Source: Microglena sp. YARC
Lineage: Eukaryota > Chlorophyta > Chlorophyceae > Chlamydomonadales > Chlamydomonadaceae
Length of the DNA: 64,000 nucleotides
Assembly: GCA_022414725.1 (NCBI GenBank)
Contig: CM039464.1
Location: 17,791,405-17,855,404 of the forward strand
Direction: 5' to 3'
The translations under genes were made by a program, and so were the position numbers. Shown here piece after piece: positions 1 through 13,700 of this stretch. Within the stretch, counting starts at the first letter, position 1. Each line of letters opens with the position of its first letter. The notes below the pieces were generated by a model. It ran no database searches, was not told where the DNA came from, and saw only the letters and a program-made list of their open reading frames with translations.

Positions 1-1485
1 GTCTATCATGCCTATCTGCAACCTGCTTATCTAAATTTATGTATTTTTGTGGGTGGGTGGATGGGTGGATGAATGGATGACTAATGTGGCGACCCTTCAA
101 CCCCAAAGTGGCAAGCCTGACCTCAACCCTGTTTTAACTTGTGTCCTTATATTAAAGGGAGCTGGTATGTGTGGATTGGAAGCTAAGGTCTGTTTATTTA
201 AATTTAGGTATATTAGTGCATAGATGGATGGATGGATGGCTAAAGTGGTAGACCTGACCTCGACCTGCATTGTCTGTCCTCAATCTTCATTATTTTCCCT
301 TGAAGAGGGAGTTGGTGTGTGTGGGGTGGAAGCTAAGGTCTGTTTATTTAAATTCAGGTCTATTAGTGCATAGATGGATGGATGGATGGCTAAAGTGGTA
401 GACCTGACCTCGACCTGCATTGTCTGTCCTCAATCTTCATTATTTTCCCTTGAAGAGGGAGTGGTGTGTGTGGGGGTGGAAGCTAAGGTCTGTTTATTTA
501 AATTCAGGTCTATTAGTGCATAGATGGATGGATGGATGGCTAAAGTGGTAGACCTGACCTCGACCTGCATTGTCTGTCCTCAATCTTCATTATTTTCCCT
601 TGAAGAGGGAGTTGGTGTGTGTGGGGTGGAAGCTAAGGTCTGTTTATTTAAATTCAGGTCTATTAGTGCATAGATGGATGGATGGATGGCTAAAGTGGTA
701 GACCTGACCTCGACCTGCATTGTCTGTCCTCAATCTTCATTATTTTTCCTTGAAGAGGGAGCTGGCGTGTGTGGGGTGGGAGCTGGCTTGTGGGGTGGGC
801 GCTGGCGTGTGTGGGGTGGGCGCTGGCGTGTGAGGGGTGGGCGCTGGCGTGTGTGGGGTGGGCGCTGGCGTGTATGGGGTGGGCGCTGGCGTGTGTGGGG
901 TGGGAGCTGGCGTGTGTGGGGTGGGCGCTGGCGTGTGTGGGGTGGGCGCTGGGGTCTGCTCATCTAAATTTAGGTTTATACATGGATAGATGGATGGATG
1001 GCTAAAGTGGCAAACCTGATCTCAACCTGCATTGCATGTCCTCCATCTCCATTCTATGCCCTTGAAGAGGGAGCTGGTATTTCTTTTAGGTTTATACATG
1101 GATAGATGGATGGATGGCTAAAGTGGTCAACCTGACCTCGTCCTGCATTGTATGTCCTCAATCTTCATCCTATGTCCTTGCAGAGGGAGCTTTTTTTTAT
1201 GTGTCGGTTGGGAGCTGAGGTCTGCTTATCTAAATTTATGTATATTAGTGCATAGATGGATGGATGGATAGATGGAGTGGCAAACCTGACCTCAACCTGC
1301 ATTGTATGTCCTCAATCTTCATTCTTTCCCCTTGCAGAGGGAGCTGGTGTGTGTGGGTTGGGAGCTGAGGTCTGCTCATCTAAATTGAGGTGTATTAGTG
1401 GATACATAGATAGATGGATGGATGGCTAGAGCGGTAAATCTGACCTCAACCTGCACGCCTCAATCTCCATTCTATGTCCTTGCAG
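1..1485 (+). repeat. 150-bp tandem array carrying decayed copies of the next exon edge
   Basis: Units with a period of 150 bp are visible at 151, 301, 451, 601 and 751 (marked by the string gaagaggga or its variants). Looser copies follow near 1,060, 1,173, 1,331 and 1,481. Each unit holds a pyrimidine-rich stretch, an acceptor-like sequence and a short segment resembling the start of the coding exon at 1,486 (GAGVCGxGAEV in translation), plus a (GATG)n stretch. Between 770 and 955 a shorter unit, tggggtgggcgctggcgtg, is itself tandemly repeated. This is intron of gene A, or sequence before its first exon. The reading frames through the array are artefacts of the repeat. Confidence 0.85.
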
Positions 1486-1664
1486 AGGGAGCAGGTGTGT
1501 GTGGGTTGGGAGCTGAGGTCATGGCCACCTGGGCGCATCGCCCCACTGTCTTGTCCTACGCCCCCCACGACACGCATGCCAGCCAGGTGCAGGTGTGTGC
1601 GGAGAGGGGAGTGCCCTCCATCCTCTTCAGCATGGCAAGGTGGGTTTTGAAAAGGAGCAGGGAT

Positions 1665-1730
<66 letters not shown>

Positions 1731-4700
1731 CTGGTTAACAATCATGGACACCCTCCATGGGTGGTTAGCCCCAGTGCAAGCAAACTGGACCCCTGAACAC
1801 CAGTCCACAACACAGAAATCATTGAAGCAAAAAGCACCACAACCCGTGTTTGCCTGCAGTTACCTTGTCTGCCTGGCCAACAATCATGAATGCCCTCCAT
1901 TGGTGCTTGGCCCAGTGCAAGCAAAAACACGGACCAAACCACCAAACCACCCCTCATAACCCACCAGCACCCCTCATAACCCACCAGCACCCCTCATCAC
2001 CCACCAGCACCCACCAGCACCCCTCATCACCCACCAGCACCCCTCATCACCCACCAGCACCCCTCATCACCCACCAGCACCCCTCATCACCCACCAGCAC
2101 CCTCATCACCCACCAGCACCCTCATAACCCATCACCCACCCTCATAACCCATCACCACCCCTCATAACCATCACCACCCCTCATAACCCACCAGCACCCC
2201 TCATCACCCACCAGCACCCCTCATAACCCATCACCACCCCTCATAACCCATCACCACCCCTCATAACCCATCACCACCCCTCATAACCCACCAGCACCCC
2301 TCATAACCCATCACCACCCCTCATAACCCATCACCACCCCTCATAACCCATCACCACCCCTCATAACCCATCACCACCCCTCATAACCCATCACCACCCC
2401 TCATAACCAACCAGCACCCCTCATCACCCACCAACACACCTCATCACCCACCAACACACCTCATCACCCACCAACACACCTCATCACCCACCAACACCCA
2501 TCATCACCCACCAACACACCTCATCACCCACCAACACACCTCATCACCCACCAACACCCATCATCACCCACCAACACCCATCACCACCCCCACAGGTATC
2601 AATTCCCAGCTCCCCACAACTCCTTTGACATGGTCACCTGCAAGTGGTGTTGGTGAGTGATGATGAGGGGTGTTGGTGGTTGATGATGATGGGTGCTGGT
2701 GGGTGATTAGGGGTGGCTAGTCTTTGTTTTTGCTTGTCTGTGTTTAGAAGGGGGTGGTTTTCCCCCCATACTGTGCACTATTTCACAGTATGGCATGTGC
2801 GTGTGGAGTATTTCATGGGTATGGTGCAAGTGGTGTTGGTGAGTGACGAGGGGTGGTAAGTCCAAGTGCTTGCTTGGCTACGTATGAGAGGGTATGGGGG
2901 GCAGGTACTGATATTTTCGTGGAGGTTGGTTGGGGCGAGCCTAAAGTGAGTGGCTGGGGTGGAGAATGGTGGTTAGGAGCTGGTGGGTTTGGGTTAAGTA
3001 TGTGTGGGTGGAGGTCGCTTGGGGCGAGCGCCTGCGAAGCAGAATGTTTTTTTACAAGGAAAGAAACAGTGTCTTTGCATTGCACCATGTTGCTCGGGGT
3101 AGCTTTTGGGGGGCTACTCACTGTGCTGTTTTCGTGCGATGCGTGTTGCAAATTAAGTCACTCGGTGAGACCCCAGTGCGACGTATTGCCCCCAATCCTC
3201 GCAAAGCGCGGAGCCTGGAGGCTTGGGGGGGTATTTCTGACTAGCTTGGCCGGAGCCATGCGTCGCCATGCAGCCACGGAATGGCGACGCACATGTGGAA
3301 GGGACTGGCAAGCGGCGTCACACAATGGTGTCACACACAAAAAACAGTGAAGGATGGGGGGCATGCAGATTGAGTTAAGTTGGATCGTGTCCTTAGGCCA
3401 GGAGGCTACTTCGCTATCTTTGCTGACATTTTGCACCAACCACCACCACCACCACGCCACCCTCATACCATCATCCACCACCACCACAACACCATCATCC
3501 ACCACCACCACCACCATCACCAGTTCCACACCATCACCACCACGCCACCATCATACCATCATCCACCACCACCACAACACCATCATCCACCACCACCACC
3601 ACCATCACACCATCAGCGCCCCGACCCCTAGCACCACCCACCATCACCACCACACCACCACCACCACGCCACCATCATACCATCATCCACCACGCCACTA
3701 CTACACCACCACACACCATCACCACTACACCACCATCATCACCACACCATCAACGCCGCACCACCACCACACCACCACAGACCATCACCACCATCACCAC
3801 TACACCACCATCATCCACACCACCCACCACACACCACCACCACAGACCATCACCACACACACCATCATTCACCACAACACCATCACACCACAACACCACC
3901 ACCACACACACCACCACCACCACACACACCATCACCACTACATCACCATCATCACCACACCACCACCACAACACCACAGACCATCATCACCACTCCACCA
4001 TCATCACCACACCACCACCACACCACCACCACTACACCACCATCATCACCACCACCACACCACCATCATCACCACACCATTGCCGCGAAACCTACCTTGT
4101 AGGTATTGTGTGCAGTCCACAATTATTGGTGTGTGGTACCAGGAACTGGATCGCGTCCTTTGCTACCTTTGCTGAAAATTTGCACTACCCACCACCACCA
4201 CCACACTGCCATCCTCATCACCACACCATCACACCACACCACCACCTACCATCACCACCACACCATCAGCGCCCCGACCCCTACCACCACTCACCACCAC
4301 ACCGCCTTGTAGGCATTGGGTGCAGTCCACAAGTATTGGCGCGTGGTACCAGGAACTGGACTAGTGTTCTATGCTATCTTTGCTGAAAATTGGCACCACT
4401 CACCACCACCACCATACCGCCATAATCATCACCATCATCATCACCACACCATCCACCACATCCATCACCGCCTCTACCCCTACCTTGTAGGCATTGGGTG
4501 CAGTCCACCAGGAGGTGGATCGGTCTTTTGCAACCTTTGCTGAAAATTTGCTCCACTCACCATCGCCACACCACCATCGCCATCACCACCACCATTACCA
4601 CCAACGCAACACCACCCACCACCATCACCACCCACCATCACACACCATCACACCACAACACCTCCCACCACCACCACCACACCACCCACCACACCATCAG

Positions 4701-7700
4701 CGCCCCGACCCCTACCACCACTCACCACCACACTGCCTTGTAGGCATTGGGTGCAGTCCACAAGTATTGGTGCGTGGTACCAGGAGGTGGACCGCGTCCT
4801 TAGGCCTGGAGGCTACTTTGCTATCTTTGCTGAAATTTGGCACTTGACTGGTTTCAAGGAACAGGTGTGACAGGCTTGGGATTGTGACAGAGTTGTGGTT
4901 GGGGCAGGGGTGGGTGTGGCTTGTGACAGTGCTGGGGTTGTGGCAGGGGTGGGTTGGAGTTGTAGCAGGACTGGTTTGGGCAGGGGTGGGGTGGGGTCGT
5001 GGCAGGAGTGGGTTGGATTCGAGGCATGATGGGGTTGTGGCAGGGGTGGGTGTAGAGTTGTTTATATTTGGGTTATGGTTTGATTTGTCGATGTTGCTTA
5101 CTTAGTGCACGACTGGGGTGGGCACCGTGCTAGGGTGGATGAGGTCTTTAAATGATTCATGTGTGGGGTTGGTGTCGTTGGGGGGAACTCGACTCTGTAC
5201 CTCAACTCAACTGAGAAAATAAATAAATTGTACATCATATAACGAGGCGTGAAGTTGAGGGGGGCAGCCCGTTTGCTTGCTCAGCGGCCAAACACCAAGA
5301 GTGAAAGTAATTTAATAAATATTTATGTAGTATACCTTATAAACGAAGCGTGAGGTTGAGGGGGGCAAGCCAGTTTTGCTGGCACCGGCAGTGTTTTTTA
5401 TTTCAGGTTTCTGTAGTCCAGGTTGAGTAGGTACTTGGGCTACTCAACCCTGATTTCAGGATAGTTGCGTAGGCATTGCATGGTGGAGCGCGAAGCGCGG
5501 AGCCTGGGGGGGTCGGGGGGCAGCGCGTCCCGATATCGGGGGGTTCGGGGGGTGTAGCATTATACGGAATGGCGACGGATTAGCGACGCGTCGTCGAAGA
5601 ATGAAACACTGGGCATCGGGGCCAACCACTTGACTGACAAGGACACTCAACTGATAGGGAAGTCAAATACTCGCCTTGCCTTTGAAGGCAGTTCAGATCT
5701 AATGCAGAACCCATGCGTTGTACTTGCAGCCAAAGTATTCATTGCCCCAACTCAACTAAAACTACAACTAAAACTACAACTAAAACTGCAACTCAAACTG
5801 CAACTCAAACTCAATCTAGTACCCCAACTCAACTACAACTAAAGCTGCAACTCAAACTACAACTCAAACTCAATTCAGTACCCCAGTTAAATTAAGGGCG
5901 CCTGGTGGCGTGTCCCGAATGAAATGAATTTAATTCTGGATTCAAGTGATTCTAAATTATTTTATGTTGTGTTATTTAATCCGATTTCATTCCATTCAAT
6001 TTAATTTGATCAACGTGAATAGAATGCATGTAATTGCTTTTTATTTTTTTTGCGGAGCCCCCTCTTCAAGGGGGCGGGAGCCCCCATGTTTACCCATTTG
6101 TCCATCCGACAGAAATTTCTTGAAGCCTGACACGTCAGCCAACGGTCGTGTAACTAACTCGCTTCGGTCAGCTCCATCAATGCCACCTTTCGTTCCGTTG
6201 CCAACACACTCCGCCAATTTTCCGCGTCGCTTGCGACGCTGCATAGGACTTGTATCAATTCGTATCGGATAAAATGTAACTTGGTGTAATTGAATTTCAT
6301 TTAATCGATTGATGTTTTAGCTTTGTAACGACTAAGTGTAAAAAAAGTTTTTGAAGGGTTGAATTTTAAGCAGTATTGAACATTCCTGTAATGTTATGCA
6401 ATGCATATATGTAGATTGGCTTCATTTTTAAGAGTTTGATGCAAGAAAAATGAGACCAATCAGGTGTCTGGTTGATTTCACGGAATTTGTACAAAGTATA
6501 GAATGTTTGGGCCCAGACGTGAACGGTTCGTCCCGTCCAGTTCACTCCTGGACGCACTTCTGCGAAGTACACGCACGCGTTTTTTGGCCAGCGGCAGGTG
6601 GCGTGGCTTGCCCCTGCACACCCCACAGCCCCGGCTCTGGGGTGGGGTCCGTGGGCTAATTATAGCACAAGTGCCCTATAGGAATGTTTCGTCCATTGTG
6701 ATGCTTACATGTTTCGCCTTGATTTTTGACGACAATTCTGCTCCCAAACCTACGTATACGCACAAGTGGTTCAAATATGAAATGTTAGCTCAATGCACCC
6801 TTAAATCAAATTGTTAACCGTTAATTGTAGCTGTTTGGCCCAACCTTAGCTCCTTTTCTTGAATTGCGATGCTCGTATGTGGTCTCATGAGAATTTGTCC
6901 GGTATATATACGTCTTATAATTCATCAAAAATATAGAATGTTCAAGTTTTTCATGTTTTTTTGTCATTAAACCTGAAAATGTTGTTTTGTGACTGACTAA
7001 CTAACTAACTAACTAATGGACGGATATTTCATTTGATGTACTCCTTTCTTCCCAAAATCTGGTGATTTTTCATTCGGGTACTCATCATCAAACACAACTG
7101 ATAAGGAAGTCCATTACTAATGCATAGCCCATGTGAACAAGTCCTATGCATCGTCGCAAGCGACGCGGAAAATTAGCAGAGTGTGTTGGCAACGGAACGA
7201 AAGGTGGCAATGATGGAGCTGACCGAAGCGAGATAGTTGCGCGACCGTTGGCTGGCGTGTCGGGCTTCAAGTTTTTCGGTCGGGCAAACGGACAAATGGG
7301 TAAACATGGGGGCTCCCGCCCCCTTGAAGAGGGAGCTCCACCAAAAAGACAGAGCACTTGACTTAGTCTAAAGCTTTGATACTGCACAAGTGTTTTGGCA
7401 GAGTTCCCCCTTGAGAGCGGGAGCCTCCACAGTTACCCCGTTGTCCGTTTGTTTGTCGTGTTGTCGACCCGTAACCCTGTTTGGGTGCCAAGTGCCAAGT
7501 ACTTACACAAACAGCCCATATGATGTACTTACACAAACAGCCCATGTGATGTACTTACACACACAGCCCATGTGATGTACTTGCAGACCGAGCACTGGAC
7601 ACAGTCTATGGGCTGGAAGATGATGACAGACAAGAACAGCAAAGGTATGGGCTGCACCGGGCTTGGATTGACAGCTCCAACCTAGCCGTGAGGCGGGCTC

Positions 7701-10700
7701 GGTTGGGTTGGCTGTGAAAGGGGTATCAGTGAAATGCATGTGATGCGTTGGGAGATGGTGACAGAGAAGGACAGCAGAGGCATGGGCTACGCCAGGCTTG
7801 GGAAGTGACGGGCTCCAACCTAGCCTGTGGATTGGGCTCGGTACCGTTGCCAGTGAAAGGGGCTTCAGTGAGCGGCATGTTGTGGGTTGGAAGATGGTGA
7901 CAGAGAAGGACAGCAGAGGTATGGGCTATGCCAGGCTTGGAAAGTGACAGGCTCCAACCTAGCCAGTGAGCAGGCTCGGTTGGGTTGGCAGTGAAAAGGG
8001 TATCAGTGAAATGCATGTGATGGGTTGGAAGATGGTGACGGAGAAGAAAAGCAGAGGTATGGGCTATGCCAGGCTTGGGAAGTGACGGGCTCCAACCTAG
8101 CCAGTGGATTGGGCTCGGTACCGTTGCTGGTGAAAGGGGCTTCAGTGAGCGGCATGTGATGGGTTGGAAGATGATGGCAGAGAAGAACAGCAAAGATATG
8201 GGACAGCTGCCTGCTCTCCAATGCGTATTGACAATCCTCACTGCTCTCCAATGCATCTAAACAAACCCACCAACCCGATGCATCTCAACAAACCCACTGC
8301 TCCCCAATGCATCTCAGCAAAGCTGCCTGCTCTCCAATGCGTGACAATCTCCACTGCTCCCCAATGCATCTCAACAAACCCACCAACCCAATGCATCTCA
8401 ACTGACACACCAGCCCATTGCATCTCAACAAACCCCCATTGCTCCACAAAGTATCTGAACAAACCTGCCTGCTTCCCACTGCCCAACCGCAGCATTCGTC
8501 ATGTGGCAAAAACCTTTGAACACGTTGGAGGGACTGCAGGGGGTTGGTGCTGTGCCCATGACTCCATGCGTCAAGGGTAAGAGTTGTTATTTTTTGCTGT
8601 GGTAGTGCTGGTATGGTATAGTGCTGGTGGTGAACAAATAAAAATAAATATAATGTATTGGAGGGACTGCAGGGGGTAAGCGCTGTGCCCATGACTCCAT
8701 GCGTCAAGGGTAAGAGTTTGTGTTCTTTGCTGTGGTAGTGGTAGTGCTGGTATGGTATAGTGCTGGTGGTGAAGAAGAAGAAAAATGAAAATTCGAACAT
8801 CCAAGTAAGTCACACTGCCGGGGACAGTTGACCCTACTAAGGACGTGGTGTTATCGACACCGGTTCGTAAGCTCACCTTGCTCGAGGTTGGCAACGAGGC
8901 TAGAACCAGTCACGTTTCATACGGTTGACGGCCACCGTGAGAACCAAATACAAATAAGTATAATGTGTTGGAAGTATTGCAGGGGGTAGGCGCAGTGCCC
9001 ATGACTCCATGCGTCAAGGGTGAGTTTGTTTTTTTACAGTGACAGTGCTGTTATGTATAAAGACACATTTATTGAATTAATTAATATAATGTGTTGGAAG
9101 ATTGCAGGGGGCAGATGCTCTGCCCATGACTGCATGCGTCAAGGGTAAGAGTTTTTGTATTTGCTGAGGTAGTGTTAAATACAAATTAATTGAAAATCAT
9201 TAATATAATGAGTTGGGAGATTGCAGGGGGTAGACGCTGTCCCCATGGCTCCATGCTTCAAAGGTAGGTTGTTCATACAGTGGAAGTGCTGGTACGAATA
9301 AAAACAAATAAATTGAATTAATCGAGTTTATTGATGGAATTCGTTGGAAGAATAGCAGGTCCATGCGCTGTGCCCATGGCTCCATGCTTCAAGGGTAAGT
9401 TTTTGTTACAGTGGTAATGTTGGTATGAATATAATAATAATAACAAAGAAATGAATATAATAATAATAAATAAATAGAATAATAATAAATATATTAATAA
9501 CAAATAGATAAATATAATAATAATGAATAGCTGGCTTAAATAAACGGAATTGGTTGGAAGTATTTCAGGGGCAGATGCTGTGCCCATGACTCCATGCTTC
9601 AAGGGTAAGAGTTATTATTGTTTGGTGTGGTAGCCCTGGCATAAATAAATGGAATGTGTTGGAAGTATTGCAGGGGATAAGCGCTGTGCCCATGACTCCA
9701 TGCTTTTAGGGACAGAGTTTTTATTTATTTCACTAACACACAGACAAGCGTACGTCGCTGCTTTTTGTTGCTGTGGGTAGATCTTTGTGAGTGTGCATGT
9801 ATGTGCACATATGCACATACACGCACGTACAAGCGTACGTTGCTGCTTTTTGTTGCTGTGGGTAGATCTTTGTGAGTGTGCATGTATGTGCACATATGCA
9901 CATACACGCACATACAAGCGTACGTTGCTGCTTTTTGTTGCGTGTGGTAGATCTTTGTGAGTGTGCATGTATGTGCACATATGCACATACACGCACGTAC
10001 AAGCGTATGTTGCTGCTTTTTGTTGCTGTGGGTAGATCTGTGTGAGTGTGCATGTATGTGCACATATGCACATACACGCACATACAAGCGTACGTTGCTG
10101 CTTTTTGTTGCTGTGGGTAGATCTTTGTGAGTGTGCATGTATGTGCACATATGCACATACACGCACGTACAAGCGTACGTTGCTGCTTTTTGTTGCTGTG
10201 GGTAGATCTTTGTGAGTGTGCATGTATGTGCACATATGCACATACACGCACATACAAGCGTACGTTGCTGCTTTTTGTTGCTGTGGGTAGATCTTTGTGA
10301 GTGTGCATGTATGTGCACATATGCACATACACGCACATACAAGCGTACGTTGCTGCTTTTTGTTGCTGTGGGTAGATCTTTGTGAGTGTGCATGTATGTG
10401 CACATATGCACATACACGCACATACAAGCGTACGTCGCTGCTTTTTATTGCTGTGGGTAGATCTTTGTGAGTGTGCATGTATGTGCACATATGCACATAC
10501 ACGCACATACAAGCGTACGTTGCTACTTTTTGTTGCTGTGGGTAGATCTTTGTGAATGTGCATGTATGTGCACATATGCACATACACGCACATACAAGCG
10601 TACGTCGCTGCTTTTTGTTGCTGCGGGTAGATCTTTGTAAGTGTGCTTGTGCACATATGCACATACACGCGTATGTCGCTGCCCTTTGTTGCTGTGGGTA

Positions 10701-13700
10701 GATCTTTGTGAGTACATGTATGTGCACATATGCACATACACGCACATGCAAGGGTACGTCGCTGCTTTTTATTGCTGTGGGTAGATCTTTGTGAGTGTGC
10801 TTGTGCATGTATGTGCACATATGCACATACACGCACATACATGGGTACGTTGCTGCTTTTTGGAGCTGGGGGTAGATCTTTGTGAGTGTGCATGTATTGT
10901 ATATAATGTATTGTATAACAATATAATGTATTGTATAACAACATATTGTACGGTGTATTGAGATTGACAAGTACGATAAATGATATCTATCTTACGATGT
11001 CTATATCTCAATGAAGCACGCACAAAGACACGCACACCCTAACACACACAAAACACACACGAAGAACACAAAAACGAAACACAAAACTCACACGTACACA
11101 AACACACACACACACGCCATGCCCTTGATTGCTTGCAGGGGATGTGGGACAGCCCCTCCTTCCGCAAGTACCCAGCCCCCCCCCCCCCACACACACACAC
11201 ATACACACACAACCAGTCCTGCATCCCCACCCCCCACACACACACGTCCATGCTTTGTACTCCTTGCAGGGGATGTGGAACAGCCCTCCTTCCGCAAGCA
11301 CCAAGCTGTCACACAGCACACACACCCATACACACACACAAAACAGTCCCGCATCCCCCCCCCCCCCCCCCCCCCCGCACACACATGTCCATGCCTTGTA
11401 CTGCTTTCAGGGGATGTGGACCAGCCCTCCTTTCGCAAGTACCATGCCGCATGCCGCTTCCCTATTGTGCCACAACCACAGCTTCCGGAAACTTCCAAGC
11501 AGTACGGTGACGTGGTGGCAGAGATTGTACAGGCAATCGTCAAGGTGGTGGGCGGTGAAAAATCCAAGGTCATCACCAATGTGCTTGATGGTAACAGTCA
11601 GGTGGGTAAAAGTGGCACATACATACATACATGGGGCATGGGTCCCCCCCACCACCACCACCACACACACACACACCACCACCACCAGCATTAAACAACC
11701 GTCAAGTTGTTGGGCGGCGAGAAGTCCAAGGGCATCACCAATGTGCTAGATGATAACAGCCAGTTGGGTGAGAGTGGCAAATGCATACATACATGGGGCA
11801 TGGGGCATGGGTCCCCCCCCCACACACACACGCACGCACACACACACACCACCACTACACTATCGTCAAGGTGTTGGGCGGCAAGAAATCCAAGGTCATT
11901 ACTAATGTACTAGATGGTAACAGCCAGGTGGGTTTAAGTGGCACATACATGGGGCATGGGTCCCCCCCCACGCACACACACCAACAACACCACCTCTAGA
12001 TAAATGTCAAGGTGTTGACGGCAAGAAAGCAAAGGTCATCACCAATGAGCTTGATGGTAACAGACAGCTGGGTGAGAGTGGCGAATGCGTACATATATAC
12101 CCCCCCCCACGCACACGCACACACCACCACCACCACCACTAGATAAGTGTCAAGGTATTGACGGCAAGAAAGCAAAGGTCATCACCAATGAGCTTGATGG
12201 TAACAGACAGCTGGGTGAGTGGCACATACAAAAAATTATTTTACCATAAGTATATTGATATGGTGGTATGGTATATTGATATGGTGGTAGTAATTACACA
12301 TGCAGTGTTCACCTCTCCCCCTACCCACCACCAATACACTAACCACCACCACCACCACCCCTCACACACAAAAAACTACCCACCGTCCCCTTCCCTTAAC
12401 CACCACCACCACCACCACACATATACACAACACTACCACCACCACCACATACACACAACAAATTGCCCCACCATCGCCTTCCCCTAGCCACCACGACCAC
12501 ATATATACACAACACAAGCGCCACCACCACATACACACAAAAATCTACTCAACCATCCCCTTCCCTCACCCACCACCACGACACACACAAAAAGAACTAC
12601 CCCACCGACCCCCTCCTTCGACCACACCGACACAAACAACCCTCAACCCACAACACCAACCATCAACCACAACCACCAATCAACAAGCACTCAAATCACC
12701 ACAACCCTCCACCACCCACACTCACCCCAACACCTCACCACCAACACCGCACAGGGAGGTGTGTTGGCCGCCGCCGTCCGTGCCGTCCTCCCCTTTGCCT
12801 GGGTCCTAGGCGTGCAGCCAGTCACGTCCACCGAGTACCACCACCACACCGGACCACCAAACAACCTCAACCACCACACCACCACTCTCACCACCCTACC
12901 CTCACACGACCAACCCTCAACCACCACACACCACACAGGGAGGTGTGTTGGCCGCCGATGTCCGTGCAGTCCCCCCCTTTGCCTGGGTCCTAGGCGTCCA
13001 GCCAGTCACGTCCACTGCGTACCATCACAACCACCACCGTCACCACAAACAACCCTCAACCACCACCACCTTAACCACTCTCACCACGACCAACCCTCAA
13101 CCACCACCACCAACCTAAACCACCACCATCTCACCACCAACACTAACACCGCACAGGGAGGTGTGTTGGCCGCCGGTTCCGTGCCGTCCTCCCCTTTGCC
13201 TGGGTCCTAGGCGTGCAGCCAGTCACGTCGACCGAGTACCACCACAAGGGTGTCGGCCGCACCGTGAACTTCGGGGGCAGCGGAAATGATGCTACTATCC
13301 ACCCCTCGGTCGGCAACCTCACCTATGGCTACCCAGATGGCCTGCCTACGTCCTTCTCTAGGGGCGAGGTGGGCATCTACCATGACTGGTGCTACATGTT
13401 TCCCACCTACCCAAGGTGAGATGATGGGCGTGGCTGGGGCTGGACCTGGACTGGGAAGTGTTAGGATGTGGGTGGGTGGGTGTGTAGGTATGCATGCATG
13501 CTGCTACCTGCCCACGTCCTTCTCTAAGGGTGGGGTGGGCATATACCATGACTGGCGCTACATGTTTCCTACCTACCCAAGGGGAGGTGGATGGAAGTGG
13601 TTGTGGGGCTGGGCCAGGACTGGGAAGTGTTTTAGGAAGTGGGTGGGGTGGGAGGGGGGCATGTGTAGGTATGCCATGTTGTTACCTGCCCCACGCCCTT

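Larger units (their letters stand above)
4865..7586 (+). other. Long intron of gene A without coding signal
   Basis: Contents in order: G-rich tggggtgggttg-type repeats (4,880-5,090), a MITE (5,389-5,611), an aactacaactaaaa-type minisatellite (5,740-5,890), and two inverted copies of a dispersed repeat (about 6,045-6,252 and 7,143-7,345). A block at about 6,865-7,000 is similar to 32,080-32,200. A 27-bp direct repeat, acttacacaaacagcccatg, occurs about three times just before the exon at 7,587. Confidence 0.6.

Noticed and set aside
1665..1731. Poly-G tracts as regulatory G-quadruplexes
   Set aside because: Runs of this purity recur at many intron positions and may partly be assembly artefacts; nothing ties them to a function.
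3354..4175. His/Thr-rich 273-codon frame
   Set aside because: Pure (CAC)n microsatellite translation with dead exon-3 copies at its ends.
8805..8940. Possible third SINE (atcgacaccggttcgtaagc)
   Set aside because: A B-box-like string is present, but I found no A box at the right distance, no target duplication and no shared body with the other SINE copies.
9615..10970. 451-codon minus-strand frame and several overlapping long frames
   Set aside because: They run through the 85-bp satellite; all three minus frames are open because the unit lacks stops, and the translations are the same repeat in rotation.
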